Shown one piece after another: positions 1 through 9,346 of a stretch of 64,000 nt of DNA. Under the pieces are notes generated by a model. That model did not search any database and was not told the DNA's origin. It saw only the letters and a list, made by a program, of their open reading frames with translations. Position numbers and translations under genes: made by a program. Position 1 is the stretch's first letter. Each line of letters begins with the position of its first letter. Source of the DNA: Winogradskyella alexanderae (GTDB lineage Bacteria > Bacteroidota > Bacteroidia > Flavobacteriales > Flavobacteriaceae); the NCBI RefSeq assembly GCF_020166335.1, contig NZ_JAIUJR010000004.1:124001-188000 (forward strand), written 5' to 3'.

Positions 1-595
1 TTTAAAGGTTGATTATTCTGGATATAATGATGAGTTTAATAATAGATTTGGTCATATATATTACAAAGAACCATTTTCCAACTATAAACTACGGTTGGAT
101 TACAGATTTATAGGTAATCAAGTTGCAGACGCTGCCTCTTGGGCCTTTAAAAATAGTGGCGTTATGATTCACTGCGAAAATCCAAATCAAATAAGTCTAA
201 ATCAAAATTTCCCAGTTTCCATTGAAGTACAATTGTTAGGTGGTGATGGCACAAATGACAGGCCTACGGCAAACCTTTGCACTCCAGGCACACATGTTGA
301 AATTGATAACGAATTAGTAACTAATCATTGTATAAACTCAAATTCCCTGACATATCATGATGAACAATGGGTAAAACTGGAAATTGAGGTTTACAGTGAT
401 TCTTTAGTTAAACACTTTATTAATGGTGAAAAAGTCATGGAATATACAAATCTTATTTACGGTGGTGAATTCGCTTCAGACGCATCAGTTCCTTTGGAAG
501 GAGAACCCGTAAAATCTGGATATATTTCACTTCAAAGCGAAAGTCATCCAATAGAATTCAAGAACATTGAACTGTTAGAACTAGAGGATTTTTAA
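1..595 (+). CDS. DUF1080 (3-keto-disaccharide hydrolase fold) protein, 5' end cut by window
   Basis: The reading frame is open from base 2 to the stop at 593-595, so the gene begins outside the window. The first in-window start-like codon (TTG at 95) is inside the domain and is not the real start. The 197 visible residues contain landmarks of the DUF1080/PF06439 beta-jelly-roll family: F-x-N-Y-K-L near the start, an NSG(V/I) turn, a P-V-S-I-E-V-Q-L strand, a W-V-K-L-E-I-E-V strand, and a final G-Y-I-S-L-Q-S-E-S-H-P-I-E-F-K-N-I-E-L segment. Some members act on 3-keto-glycosides; others only bind carbohydrate. It ends one base before the stop of the convergent glpK. The family call is good; the substrate is unknown. 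Confidence 0.8.
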   Translation, partial: LKVDYSGYNDEFNNRFGHIYYKEPFSNYKLRLDYRFIGNQVADAASWAFKNSGVMIHCENPNQISLNQNFPVSIEVQLLGGDGTNDRPTANLCTPGTHVEIDNELVTNHCINSNSLTYHDEQWVKLEIEVYSDSLVKHFINGEKVMEYTNLIYGGEFASDASVPLEGEPVKSGYISLQSESHPIEFKNIELLELEDF

Positions 596-596
596 A

Positions 597-2084
597 TTAA
601 TCCTCTAACCAATTCTTACTTCTTTTTACTGCTTTATGCCATTGCTTTATCAATTTTAGTTGACCCTCTTTATTGGTGTTGGGTTCAAAAATTGCATCCT
701 TTTCCCAATGTTTTTTGAGTTCCTTTTTGTTTTTAAACATTCCAACTGCTAATCCAGCAAGATATGCCGCACCTAAAGCTGTTGTTTCCAAATTTGTTGG
801 CCTTATAACATCACATTCAAATATATCGGACTGTATTTGCAATAATAAATTATTAGCTGAGGCACCTCCATCTACGCGAAGTTCTTTGATTTTCATATTA
901 GAATCGTTTTCCATGGCTTTCACAATATCATAAACTTGCAGTGCTATTCCTTCCAAGGTTGCTCTCGCAATATGTCCTTTTTTTGTGCCTCTTGAAATTC
1001 CCATAATACTGCCTCTTGCATAAGGATCCCAGTAAGGTGCTCCCAATCCAGTAAAAGCAGGTACCACGATAACATTGTCACTATTTGGTACAGAACTAGC
1101 TAAGGCTTCAATTTCTTTAGCATGATCAATTAAATTTATTCCATCTCTTAGCCATTGCACAGCAGCTCCTCCTACAAAAACACTACCTTCGAGTGCATAA
1201 TAGGTCTTTCCATTTATTTGCCAAGCAATAGTTGTGAGTAATTGATTTTGTGACAAAACAGGTTTTTTACCGGTATTCATTAGCAAAAAGCAACCTGTAC
1301 CGTAAGTATTCTTTGCCATTCCCTTTTTTGTACAAAGCTGACCAAATAAAGCAGCTTGTTGATCACCTGCTATTCCAGCTATTGGAATTTCTGCGCCGAA
1401 CAGTCTTGTATATCCATATATTTCAGAGGAGGATTTTACTTCTGGTAAAATATCTTTTGGTATATCGAATAACTCAAGAAGTTTTCTATCCCATTTAAGG
1501 GTACGGATATTAAACAACATTGTTCTTGAAGCATTGCTTACATCTGTAACAAAAACGTCACCATCAGTTAGCTTATAAATCAACCAGGTATCAACTGTTC
1601 CAAAACATAACTTACCCTCCTTCGCTAATTCCATAGCACCTTCGACATTTTTCAATAGCCATCGCAATTTTGTTGCAGAGAAATAGGCATCAATAATCAA
1701 ACCTGTTTTTTCTTGAATCATCTCCTCATGACCTTTTGCTTTTAATTCGTCACAATAAGAAGCCGTTCTGCGGTCTTGCCATACAATAGCATTATGGATT
1801 GGTTCGCCTGTATCACGATTCCAAACAATGGTAGTTTCTCTTTGATTGGTGATACCTATACCTGCAACATCTTCAACGTCAATATTTTTTGAAAGCACAG
1901 ATTCAATGGTCTTTAATTGTGATTCCCAAATGGCTTTAGGATTGTGTTCTACCCAACCATTTTTAGGAAAGATTTGTTCAAAATCCTGTTGTGATGTTTC
2001 AATAGGTTTGCCTTCAGAATTATAGGCTATGGTTCTACTTGAAGTGGTTCCTTGATCTAGTGCTAAAATGACTTTTTTTGACAT
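597..2084 (-). CDS. glpK: glycerol kinase
   Basis: ATP-dependent glycerol kinase of 495 residues, the usual length for the family. It converts glycerol to sn-glycerol 3-phosphate in the cytoplasm. The FGGY-kinase N-terminal ATPase motif ([10 protein letters not shown], residues 8-17), the WVEHNP motif near residue 44, the glycerol-binding WQDRRT segment and the C-terminal [12 protein letters not shown] stretch are all visible. It is the last gene of the long minus-strand run, 8 bases after glpD, and together they feed glycerol into glycolysis as dihydroxyacetone phosphate. No GlpF-type facilitator is visible nearby, so glycerol is either taken up another way or released inside the cell or periplasm from a glycoside. 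Confidence 0.97.
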   Translation of the reverse strand: MSKKVILALDQGTTSSRTIAYNSEGKPIETSQQDFEQIFPKNGWVEHNPKAIWESQLKTIESVLSKNIDVEDVAGIGITNQRETTIVWNRDTGEPIHNAIVWQDRRTASYCDELKAKGHEEMIQEKTGLIIDAYFSATKLRWLLKNVEGAMELAKEGKLCFGTVDTWLIYKLTDGDVFVTDVSNASRTMLFNIRTLKWDRKLLELFDIPKDILPEVKSSSEIYGYTRLFGAEIPIAGIAGDQQAALFGQLCTKKGMAKNTYGTGCFLLMNTGKKPVLSQNQLLTTIAWQINGKTYYALEGSVFVGGAAVQWLRDGINLIDHAKEIEALASSVPNSDNVIVVPAFTGLGAPYWDPYARGSIMGISRGTKKGHIARATLEGIALQVYDIVKAMENDSNMKIKELRVDGGASANNLLLQIQSDIFECDVIRPTNLETTALGAAYLAGLAVGMFKNKKELKKHWEKDAIFEPNTNKEGQLKLIKQWHKAVKRSKNWLED

Positions 2085-2092
2085 ATACTCTT

Positions 2093-3667
2093 TTAAATTA
2101 AATAACCAGAAGCTAGAGTTTTAAATTCTTGTATTTGATTTTGTTTCCAATTATTAGATTTATTTAGTTCTTTGGTTATAATATCTGCTACTTTTTCTGT
2201 TATGTCAAGACATGCTTGTGCGTCTAAAAAGAGAAGTCTTATTCGCCGCGCTAAAATATCTTCAATCGTGCGAGCCATTTCAAATCTAATAGCCCAAATC
2301 ACCTGACCAACAGTGAATTCGTAATCTTGATGTAGTAACTCTTGTAGGCTTGTATCAGCTTCAATAAATTCCTCTAAGGATTTAGCATCGCTTCCATAAA
2401 ACCAATTGACACTATTTAGATTAGCTTTCTCCTCAGAAGAAACATTACCATGTATAGATAAGGTCCTAGTTTTTGATTTAACCTTTGGTAATCGATGAGT
2501 GTCAATAGCTTCATTTACAACATCCTCGCTCATTTCTCTATATGTTGTCCATTTACCGCCAACAATTGTAATTAACCCACTCTCTGAATGAATGATCTTA
2601 TGACCCCGTGAAATTTCCTTTGTATTGCTTTTATCACCTTCTGGTGCAACTAAGGGTCTAAGTCCAGCAAATACCGACTTAACGTCTTCTCTATTTGGTG
2701 TTTTGGTAAAATATGCTTTTGCTGTTTCTAAAATAAATTCTATTTCTTCTTCTAAAGGTTTAGGTTCATAACTGGGTTTTTTAATTGGTGTATCTGTTGT
2801 ACCAACAACTACCTTGTTATGCCAAGGTATTGCAAATAAAACACGGCCATCGCTGGTTTTAGGTACCATGAGAGCAGTATCTCCCTCCAGAAAAGACTTA
2901 TCCAAAACTAAATGTATCCCTTGACTAGGAACAATTTTCAAGCTTCTCTTTTTGCGACCAGCAAGTTTTAAAATTTTATTGGCAAAAACTCCCGTAGCAT
3001 TTATAACGACCCTAGCATTTACCAACATCTCCTCATTATTTTCCGTATCTAATACCGAAACACCGCTGACTTGACCATTGTCATCCTTCGAAATATCATC
3101 AACCTTACAATGGTTTAAGACCACAGCACCAAGCTCCGTAGCTGTCTGAGCTAAGTTTAGTGCTAACCTCGCATCGTCAAACTGACCATCTAAATAGGTA
3201 ACACCTCCGTTTAATCCTTCAGATTTCAGGTTTTTTATTCTTTTACTGGCCTTACTTGCTGAAATAATTCTAGAGCCACCAAGTGAAAGCTTGGCTGCTA
3301 ACCAATCATAAATGGTTAATCCAAAACCATAGTAATATTTGAACCACCAATTATAACTTGGAATTAAAAATGTTTGACGCTTAAAGAGATGGTTAGCATT
3401 CTTCTCGAGTAATCCGCGTTCGCGCAACGCTTCTATAACTAGTTTTATATTTCCTTGAGCCAAATAACGCACACCACCATGCACAAGTTTTGTACTTCTG
3501 CTAGACGTTCCCTTACCAAAATCGTGAGACTCAAACAGAGCCACTGTAAAACCTCTAGAAACAGCATCTACTGCAATCCCTAAACCACTTGCTCCACCGC
3601 CAATTACAACTAAATCAAATTGCTCTGTTGACTTTAATTTTTCTAATTGATATGTTCTATCAAACAT
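2093..3667 (-). CDS. glpD: aerobic glycerol-3-phosphate dehydrogenase
   Basis: FAD-dependent glycerol-3-phosphate dehydrogenase of 524 residues. It oxidises glycerol 3-phosphate to dihydroxyacetone phosphate and passes electrons to the quinone pool at the inner membrane. The Rossmann FAD motif ([11 protein letters not shown], about residues 20-30), the family signature [10 protein letters not shown] near residue 64, and the substrate-side segments GLRPLVAP and [10 protein letters not shown] are present. It lies 19 bases after the GH63-like gene and 8 bases before glpK. The placement ties glycerol catabolism to the glycosidases and carriers upstream rather than to a separate glp regulon. Confidence 0.96.
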   Translation of the reverse strand: MFDRTYQLEKLKSTEQFDLVVIGGGASGLGIAVDAVSRGFTVALFESHDFGKGTSSRSTKLVHGGVRYLAQGNIKLVIEALRERGLLEKNANHLFKRQTFLIPSYNWWFKYYYGFGLTIYDWLAAKLSLGGSRIISASKASKRIKNLKSEGLNGGVTYLDGQFDDARLALNLAQTATELGAVVLNHCKVDDISKDDNGQVSGVSVLDTENNEEMLVNARVVINATGVFANKILKLAGRKKRSLKIVPSQGIHLVLDKSFLEGDTALMVPKTSDGRVLFAIPWHNKVVVGTTDTPIKKPSYEPKPLEEEIEFILETAKAYFTKTPNREDVKSVFAGLRPLVAPEGDKSNTKEISRGHKIIHSESGLITIVGGKWTTYREMSEDVVNEAIDTHRLPKVKSKTRTLSIHGNVSSEEKANLNSVNWFYGSDAKSLEEFIEADTSLQELLHQDYEFTVGQVIWAIRFEMARTIEDILARRIRLLFLDAQACLDITEKVADIITKELNKSNNWKQNQIQEFKTLASGYLI

Positions 3668-3686
3668 CGATATGTCTTATGTTTTT

Positions 3687-5060
3687 TTAACTTGACTTAA
3701 TATATTCATTATACATTGCAATTGGATATAATGCTGTCCAACCACAAAAATCTTTTTTTGCAGGCATTCCGTATGAGACTAAGTCTGGTGCATAATTTTC
3801 CCAAAATGTCCCTGTTGCTTCAAATACTGTAGCAACGTTGTCATAGGTTTTCTTTGCAATGGATCTCGCCAATTCATCTTCTCCATAGGCTGTTAATCCA
3901 CGTAATACCATATAGCTTGTTGGAGCCCAAACACCTCCTAACCAATAATCGCCCCATCCTAAATAATCTGGATCTGCCGCAGATAAGGCAGGCAATGGCA
4001 TTTTACGATTGAACTCGTCTTCATTATTTAAATATCCTAAAAAACGTTTCAACCTATCTTCTGGCACAACTTTACCGAGAAGTGTCCAATACATACCGAT
4101 GTGTCTACGAACAATTTGTTTATCGAATCCTAGGTCATAGTAAAAACCATCATTTTCGCTCCAGCACTTATCATTAATTGCCTTTGCAACTTTGGCATGA
4201 AACGATTTGTACATTTCAATATCTTCATCTTTACCAATGGCATCCGCCATATCTTTAAGTTGAATACTATACATCGCCATCTGAGCGGAGAAGTCAACCA
4301 ATCTTCCTTGTTTATTCCACATTCCTTGCTTGGTATTAACATACTCTGCAATAAAGGTGTTTAACTTAGTTTCATCAGATACATTCATTGCACTCAGTTT
4401 TTCACCAAGTTCATGATGTGTCATACCATTTCCTTCGGTTGGCTCCCAATCCCTAGGTGAACGTGGTATATTGTCCATTCCCAAACCCAAGGTATCACCA
4501 TAGAATAAATTATCGTTCATCATATAGGTATCTACATGAAATTGAAAATTCTTTTTTAGAATAGGATACACTTTTCTAACCCGCTCAATATCATTCGAAA
4601 CTTTGAATATTTCAGTTTCTGCAAAAGCTAATAATGGTGGATTTATGGACACAGGATGCTCCTTGGACCACAATGGCTCACCTGTTGCGCGATATTCTCT
4701 GCATATATAGCCATCGTCCTCCATACGCTCGTAAAAATTATCTAAAGCTTGATAAACCGGAAGTTCATCTAGATGATATTTTGCAAAACAACACATAAAA
4801 CAGGTATCCCATAAAAATATATTGGGTGAAAAGGCCGCGTCAATAAAAGGCTTTTTGAAAAATGGCTCGTCATCGCCACCTCGTACCTTTTTCTTTGTAA
4901 TCTCTAGAGCTTTATCATACATCCGTTTAGCCAATTCTTCGCTCACTGCTATCTCATTTTTTGATGATATATTCTCTTCATTACAGCCCATTATAAATGA
5001 ACTTGTGCTAATGGCACCCGAAGCCAAAGCAATATTCTTTGCAAAATCTCGACGTCTCAT
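3687..5060 (-). CDS. GH63/MGH1-like glycoside hydrolase, Tat-type lipoprotein
   Basis: A 457-residue (alpha/alpha)6-barrel hydrolase. The N-terminus has a twin-arginine-like RRRDF and then a lipobox ending at Cys26 (FIMGC), so it is probably a lipoprotein in the periplasm or at the surface. Motifs fit the MGH1-like clan related to GH63 and GH37: FLWDT at 82-86, GMDNIPR at 194-200 (probable acid Asp196), GDYWLGGVWAP at 370-380 and FWENYAPD at 419-426 (probable base Glu421). Characterised relatives cleave mannosyl- or glucosyl-glycerate and similar small alpha-glycosides. Position directly before glpD-glpK suggests that the released aglycone could be glycerol; that is an inference. Family call good, substrate open. 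Confidence 0.8.
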   Translation of the reverse strand: MRRRDFAKNIALASGAISTSSFIMGCNEENISSKNEIAVSEELAKRMYDKALEITKKKVRGGDDEPFFKKPFIDAAFSPNIFLWDTCFMCCFAKYHLDELPVYQALDNFYERMEDDGYICREYRATGEPLWSKEHPVSINPPLLAFAETEIFKVSNDIERVRKVYPILKKNFQFHVDTYMMNDNLFYGDTLGLGMDNIPRSPRDWEPTEGNGMTHHELGEKLSAMNVSDETKLNTFIAEYVNTKQGMWNKQGRLVDFSAQMAMYSIQLKDMADAIGKDEDIEMYKSFHAKVAKAINDKCWSENDGFYYDLGFDKQIVRRHIGMYWTLLGKVVPEDRLKRFLGYLNNEDEFNRKMPLPALSAADPDYLGWGDYWLGGVWAPTSYMVLRGLTAYGEDELARSIAKKTYDNVATVFEATGTFWENYAPDLVSYGMPAKKDFCGWTALYPIAMYNEYIKSS

Positions 5061-5079
5061 TTTAATTACGAATTTAATT

Positions 5080-6240
5080 TCATTTAGTCCTCAGTTTAAA
5101 CATGGAAATCAATAAGGCAATAGCTGTTACACTCATTAAAAATACAAAGCTCATTTGAAGTGTGAAATTTTCTGATATATAACCAATAACAATTGGACCC
5201 AAAAGGAATCCCAAAAACCCAATTCCCGTCACAAAAGAAATACTTTTAGATGCGGCAACACCTCCTGTTTTTCCTGCCATTCGGATTAATTCAGGGATAA
5301 TTACAGACAACCCAAGACCTATAATTCCAAATCCAATTAGACTTAAAACAAGTCCTTTTGATAGTACTGCCAAATAACCAATCGCTGCTAACAGACAACC
5401 TAAAAAGACAATTTTGGCCGAACCGATTTTAGTACTAATCCCATCACCAAAGAAGCGTCCAATGGTCATCATGATAGAAAATACCGTAAATCCGAATCCA
5501 GCATAGTTCTCTGAGGCTACTTCCACAACTTCCAACAAATAAATTGAACTCCAATGTTCTATCGCGCCTTCATTACCCATTGTAACCAAAGCTAAAAAGG
5601 CCAGAATAAAAAGAGGCCTAAATACTTTTAAGGGTAATTTATCTTTTTCCTTTTTTTTTTCTTCCGTTTCGCGAATATTGACGTAGAGACCAGACAAAAC
5701 TAAATTTGTAACTATTACCATTACTGCCATTAGAAGCATATGGTAGAATGGTGCTTCAAAAATGGTCAACAGAACAGTACCGACCAAAGCGCCTATTGCA
5801 CCACCTAAACTGAAGAAACCATGAGCCGCAGACATTATGTTTACACTATCTGTCTTCTCCATTTCTGAAACAAGCGTATTCATTGCAATATCTGTAAGCC
5901 CCGAAAAATTGCCTACTACAAATAAGGCAATGCATAAAACTGTATAAGATGGAGCAATTAATGGTCCTAAAAAGGCAATACAAAATAGACACACACCAAC
6001 GATAGTACATCTTCCTAGTCCAAATTTGCGTGTAACTAAAGGTACAAGAGGAATAAAAAACATAAGGCCTAAGGCCAAGCAAAAAAGAGCAAAGCCAATT
6101 TCAGAATCGGAGAGTCGCAACTTTTCTTTAATCCTAGGAATATAAAGTACCCAAGTACCAATCATAATATTCAATGAACTAAAAACCCAAACCACTGAAA
6201 AATAGCGCCAGTTGCTTAAAATAAGTCGTAATGAATACAT
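5080..6240 (-). CDS. MFS transporter
   Basis: A 386-residue major facilitator protein with about 12 hydrophobic segments and an N-terminal cytoplasmic loop motif around FFIPLVPLVTRKFGLGR. It is a proton- or solute-coupled inner-membrane carrier. It lies between the cytosolic trehalase gene (18 bases upstream) and the GH63-like lipoprotein gene (19 bases downstream), so it probably imports or exports one of the small sugars or polyols processed by these enzymes. No motif fixes the substrate. It is not closely similar by eye to the other two MFS proteins of the run. Confidence 0.82.
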   Translation of the reverse strand: MYSLRLILSNWRYFSVVWVFSSLNIMIGTWVLYIPRIKEKLRLSDSEIGFALFCLALGLMFFIPLVPLVTRKFGLGRCTIVGVCLFCIAFLGPLIAPSYTVLCIALFVVGNFSGLTDIAMNTLVSEMEKTDSVNIMSAAHGFFSLGGAIGALVGTVLLTIFEAPFYHMLLMAVMVIVTNLVLSGLYVNIRETEEKKKEKDKLPLKVFRPLFILAFLALVTMGNEGAIEHWSSIYLLEVVEVASENYAGFGFTVFSIMMTIGRFFGDGISTKIGSAKIVFLGCLLAAIGYLAVLSKGLVLSLIGFGIIGLGLSVIIPELIRMAGKTGGVAASKSISFVTGIGFLGFLLGPIVIGYISENFTLQMSFVFLMSVTAIALLISMFKLRTK

Positions 6241-6258
6241 TTTACGGTTGGTTAAATA

Positions 6259-8109
6259 TTAAAAAAGTTCTTCAGGATCGACTAAACTATTAAGGTGATT
6301 TAGATAAGTATTATCAAGTAACGTTAAGCCGTATTGATAGGAAGCATTCATCCAACCGAAACCTTCCTGTGTGATATATTCAAAATCAGTGCCGACATTC
6401 CCATACTCAGCAAATACTTTATGAGTGGCGGCAACAACGTCATATTTTTCAGGAATAGTACCATTATAATCAACAGCATTTCTGGTTATCATGTACAACC
6501 ATCTATAAACCAATTCTTTCAGTTCATTGGTAAAACCATAATTTTTTAAACCTCTCCATATTAGCATTTGGTGTGGTGCCCAACCATTAGGATAATCCCA
6601 CTGACGTTGCATTGCATTCTCTGGCAAATTTGCGTTCATTGATTTAGAGGTGCCTGCAATACCACCCCTTTCTTTGAGTTGTTGCATTAAAGTTTTAACC
6701 ATTTTATGTGCCTCTTTTGAATCTACTAATCCAGCCCATAGCGGAAAATAATTTGAAGCACTTTCAAACAAAGTTTGTTCTTGTTTCACGAAGTTGTAAT
6801 CAAAATATTGACCATGCACTTCATTCCACATTAATTCTTGCATACGTTCAGCTCTTTCATGCATAACTTGGAACCAATATGCACTATGCCAACCATTAAA
6901 TTCCCCGTCAAAGTAGGTTTCGATTACATGTGCAAAGTCAGATTCATACTTATACAGCAGACTATTTAGTGCAACGGTATTTAAATCTGCACAGACATCA
7001 TCTAACCTCCAAGAGGTATCATGACCAGATTCTCGCAAGCTTCGGTCGTGTAAAAAATAAGTATCTAACTCTTCATTCTCAATTTCTCCAGATTGGTACT
7101 TAGCTAAATATTCATTTATAGTTAAGTCTGCATTTTCTGCATATGGTTTTAGAGTTGCATCATAATGACCTTCCTCGCTTTCTGGTGTCACGCCAATTCC
7201 TTCAGCTCTATACCTATTTAGGCCATTTTTAGTGAGGCGCATACCTTTTACCATCCATACCGTTTCATATTCTTTAATGGCCGTTTTAAGATGGCTCGTC
7301 AACCAATCTTTATCCTTTGTAATTTCAAAAACCTCGAAAATTAGACTACTATAAAATGGTGGTTGTGTTCGCGTCAAATAATAGCTTCTATTTGCATTTA
7401 ATATTTTACCATAATGCTCAATCTGATATTGAAAATTATCTGCCATTGCTTTGGCCAAATGAACTTTACCATCACATATTAAACCGACAGCTTCAAAGTA
7501 ACTGTCCCAACCATACATTTCATTAAATCGCCCTCCGGGTACGACAAATGGAACACCGTTTACTTCACCATTTATCATTTCTAATTTTAAGCTTAATATT
7601 CCAGGCTTATCATTTATTGATTTAACGTATTCGGGTGTTATTATCTCGGGCAATCTTACGGTTTTTATTGGAAGGCTAGTTTCTAAATTACTATAATAAT
7701 CAAAAGCTAACTCATCTGTATACGGCACATAAACTGGTAAAATACTAGCTGTAAGCGACGCGTTTTTTGTGTCTGAAATTAAGGCAACAATTCCAGACTT
7801 ATCCATTTTTCGTGTGAGTCCATTCCAATAGTAATCTCGAATCATTCTTGAGATTCTTATGGCAGGCAATTCGTCAATATAATCAGGGTTTATATCTGCA
7901 ATATCTTTTCCTTCCTGCTTTTGAATAACCAATTCCTGAAGTAGATTTGATAATTGGTATGTTCCTTTTATAGACATTGACTCGCCACTATCAGAAACCA
8001 ACTCGAAGTTTTTAGGTCCTTTATCTTCAATGGTTATTTTTTTATCACCATCTGTGTCTTCTTGGGTTAAAAGCTTTGATAATGTAGATTCGATTTTAAC
8101 TCTCATCAT
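6259..8109 (-). CDS. trehalase, GH37, neutral-trehalase-like with EF-hand-type calcium loop
   Basis: A 616-residue inverting alpha,alpha-trehalase that hydrolyses trehalose to two glucose. Both family signatures are visible: PGGRFNEMYGWDSYF (191-205) and QWDYPNGWAP (503-512). The likely catalytic acid is Asp364 in ESGHD and the base Glu554 in PEKYD. There is no signal peptide, so it is cytosolic. Residues 18-29 form a full EF-hand loop (Asp18, Asp20, Asp22, Thr26, Asp29) followed by G-P-K, matching the calcium-binding segment of fungal neutral trehalases. The C-terminal AEYGN...EGFGW(M/V)NASY region also follows that subfamily. Its start overlaps the preceding MFS gene by 14 bases, indicating coupled translation. 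Met2 is an equally possible start. Confidence 0.93.
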   Translation of the reverse strand: MMRVKIESTLSKLLTQEDTDGDKKITIEDKGPKNFELVSDSGESMSIKGTYQLSNLLQELVIQKQEGKDIADINPDYIDELPAIRISRMIRDYYWNGLTRKMDKSGIVALISDTKNASLTASILPVYVPYTDELAFDYYSNLETSLPIKTVRLPEIITPEYVKSINDKPGILSLKLEMINGEVNGVPFVVPGGRFNEMYGWDSYFEAVGLICDGKVHLAKAMADNFQYQIEHYGKILNANRSYYLTRTQPPFYSSLIFEVFEITKDKDWLTSHLKTAIKEYETVWMVKGMRLTKNGLNRYRAEGIGVTPESEEGHYDATLKPYAENADLTINEYLAKYQSGEIENEELDTYFLHDRSLRESGHDTSWRLDDVCADLNTVALNSLLYKYESDFAHVIETYFDGEFNGWHSAYWFQVMHERAERMQELMWNEVHGQYFDYNFVKQEQTLFESASNYFPLWAGLVDSKEAHKMVKTLMQQLKERGGIAGTSKSMNANLPENAMQRQWDYPNGWAPHQMLIWRGLKNYGFTNELKELVYRWLYMITRNAVDYNGTIPEKYDVVAATHKVFAEYGNVGTDFEYITQEGFGWMNASYQYGLTLLDNTYLNHLNSLVDPEELF

Positions 8110-9328
8110 TACCTTGTTTTTTAATTAGACGCTTAATTATAAGTACCGAAATAACAAGTAAAATAATTGGAATTATCAAAAAATAAAAGGCATTGACTCC
8201 TCCAATATGCTCAAATAAAGTACCTACAATTCTTGAGCCTAGTGTACCACCAAGCGCAGAAAAAATTATTATCAATCCTGACATTGGCGAATGCAAACGC
8301 TTTGGCAAATGGCTAAGAACAGTAGAATTCAATAAAGGATAAATCGGTGCGATAAAAAGACCAATTAAAGGTAATATAAAACCTAAAAATGGAACATCTG
8401 ACAAGCCTTGTAGTACGACACTACTTCCCTCAACTTTGAGCTGAGGCAGAACACTTAGTAAAATTATAACAGCAATTATTGAACAGATTATTACTATTTT
8501 CTCCCAGGCAATTTTCTTTGAGGCCCAACCAGCAATAAACCTTCCTAGTGCCAATGATATGGCGAGTATTGAAGCCATTTGCACACTCAACTTTTCTGAG
8601 AATGAAAATATCTTCTCATTGAATCTTGGCAACCAGGTCATTATTCCCTGTTCTATCATAACGAAGAAGAACGCCGAAAAAATGAAAACCAATACTAATG
8701 GCATTATTAACAAACCTGCCGAACTCTTTATATCATCTAAAACATTATTCCCTGAAGTCTCAATTGGAATATTAATCCTTGAAAACAACAATAGAAGAAA
8801 CGAAAGCCCGATAATTACACAAAGTACTGGATATACCTCTAACCATGCATTTGGATCTGTATCACTGTAAAACGCCGGGAACAAAAAGTATGCACTTGCA
8901 ATACCAACCATAAAAAATCCTTCAACCGAACTCATTAAGGCTGAATGTTCCTTAGGCGTATCTGTTACGACACCTATAAGACTGTACACAGAAAGTTTTA
9001 TTAATGCAAAACTAACTCCGACGGTCAGAAATAAAATTTTGGCTGTATCGAAGGTATTACCAAAATACATTCCCAAACATCCAAAGAATACAATTACTAG
9101 TGCAACTAACATTGCACGCTTATAGCCAAATCTAGGTAAAAAAGAAGCAACGAGAAATGATACAAACGCAATAGGTAAATCCTTAAATGCTTCTAGCAAC
9201 GATGCATCTGACTCCACTACACCATAAACATTTATTGACTTAGCAATAACAATACCTACACTGTTTAAGAGGATTGCAAAAACAAAGTAATTGAGATAAA
9301 TAGATAGTTTTATACTAAAATTTTTCAT
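8096..9328 (-). CDS. MFS transporter, FHS-like
   Basis: A 410-residue, about 12-segment major facilitator protein with a charged C-terminal tail ending in Asp-Glu-Ser. The general layout, a first segment rich in Asn/Phe and FLPRFGYKRA in the loop after the second segment, suggests the fucose/glucose-type (FHS) or a related sugar family, but this is by eye only. Its 3' end overlaps the trehalase gene by 14 bases and its start follows the SLC45-like carrier by 18 bases. It is probably the importer of the sugar used by the trehalase or of the glucose released. Confidence 0.78.
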   Translation of the reverse strand: MKNFSIKLSIYLNYFVFAILLNSVGIVIAKSINVYGVVESDASLLEAFKDLPIAFVSFLVASFLPRFGYKRAMLVALVIVFFGCLGMYFGNTFDTAKILFLTVGVSFALIKLSVYSLIGVVTDTPKEHSALMSSVEGFFMVGIASAYFLFPAFYSDTDPNAWLEVYPVLCVIIGLSFLLLLFSRINIPIETSGNNVLDDIKSSAGLLIMPLVLVFIFSAFFFVMIEQGIMTWLPRFNEKIFSFSEKLSVQMASILAISLALGRFIAGWASKKIAWEKIVIICSIIAVIILLSVLPQLKVEGSSVVLQGLSDVPFLGFILPLIGLFIAPIYPLLNSTVLSHLPKRLHSPMSGLIIIFSALGGTLGSRIVGTLFEHIGGVNAFYFLIIPIILLVISVLIIKRLIKKQGNDES

Positions 9329-9346
9329 GGTTCAATTGTATTCAAA

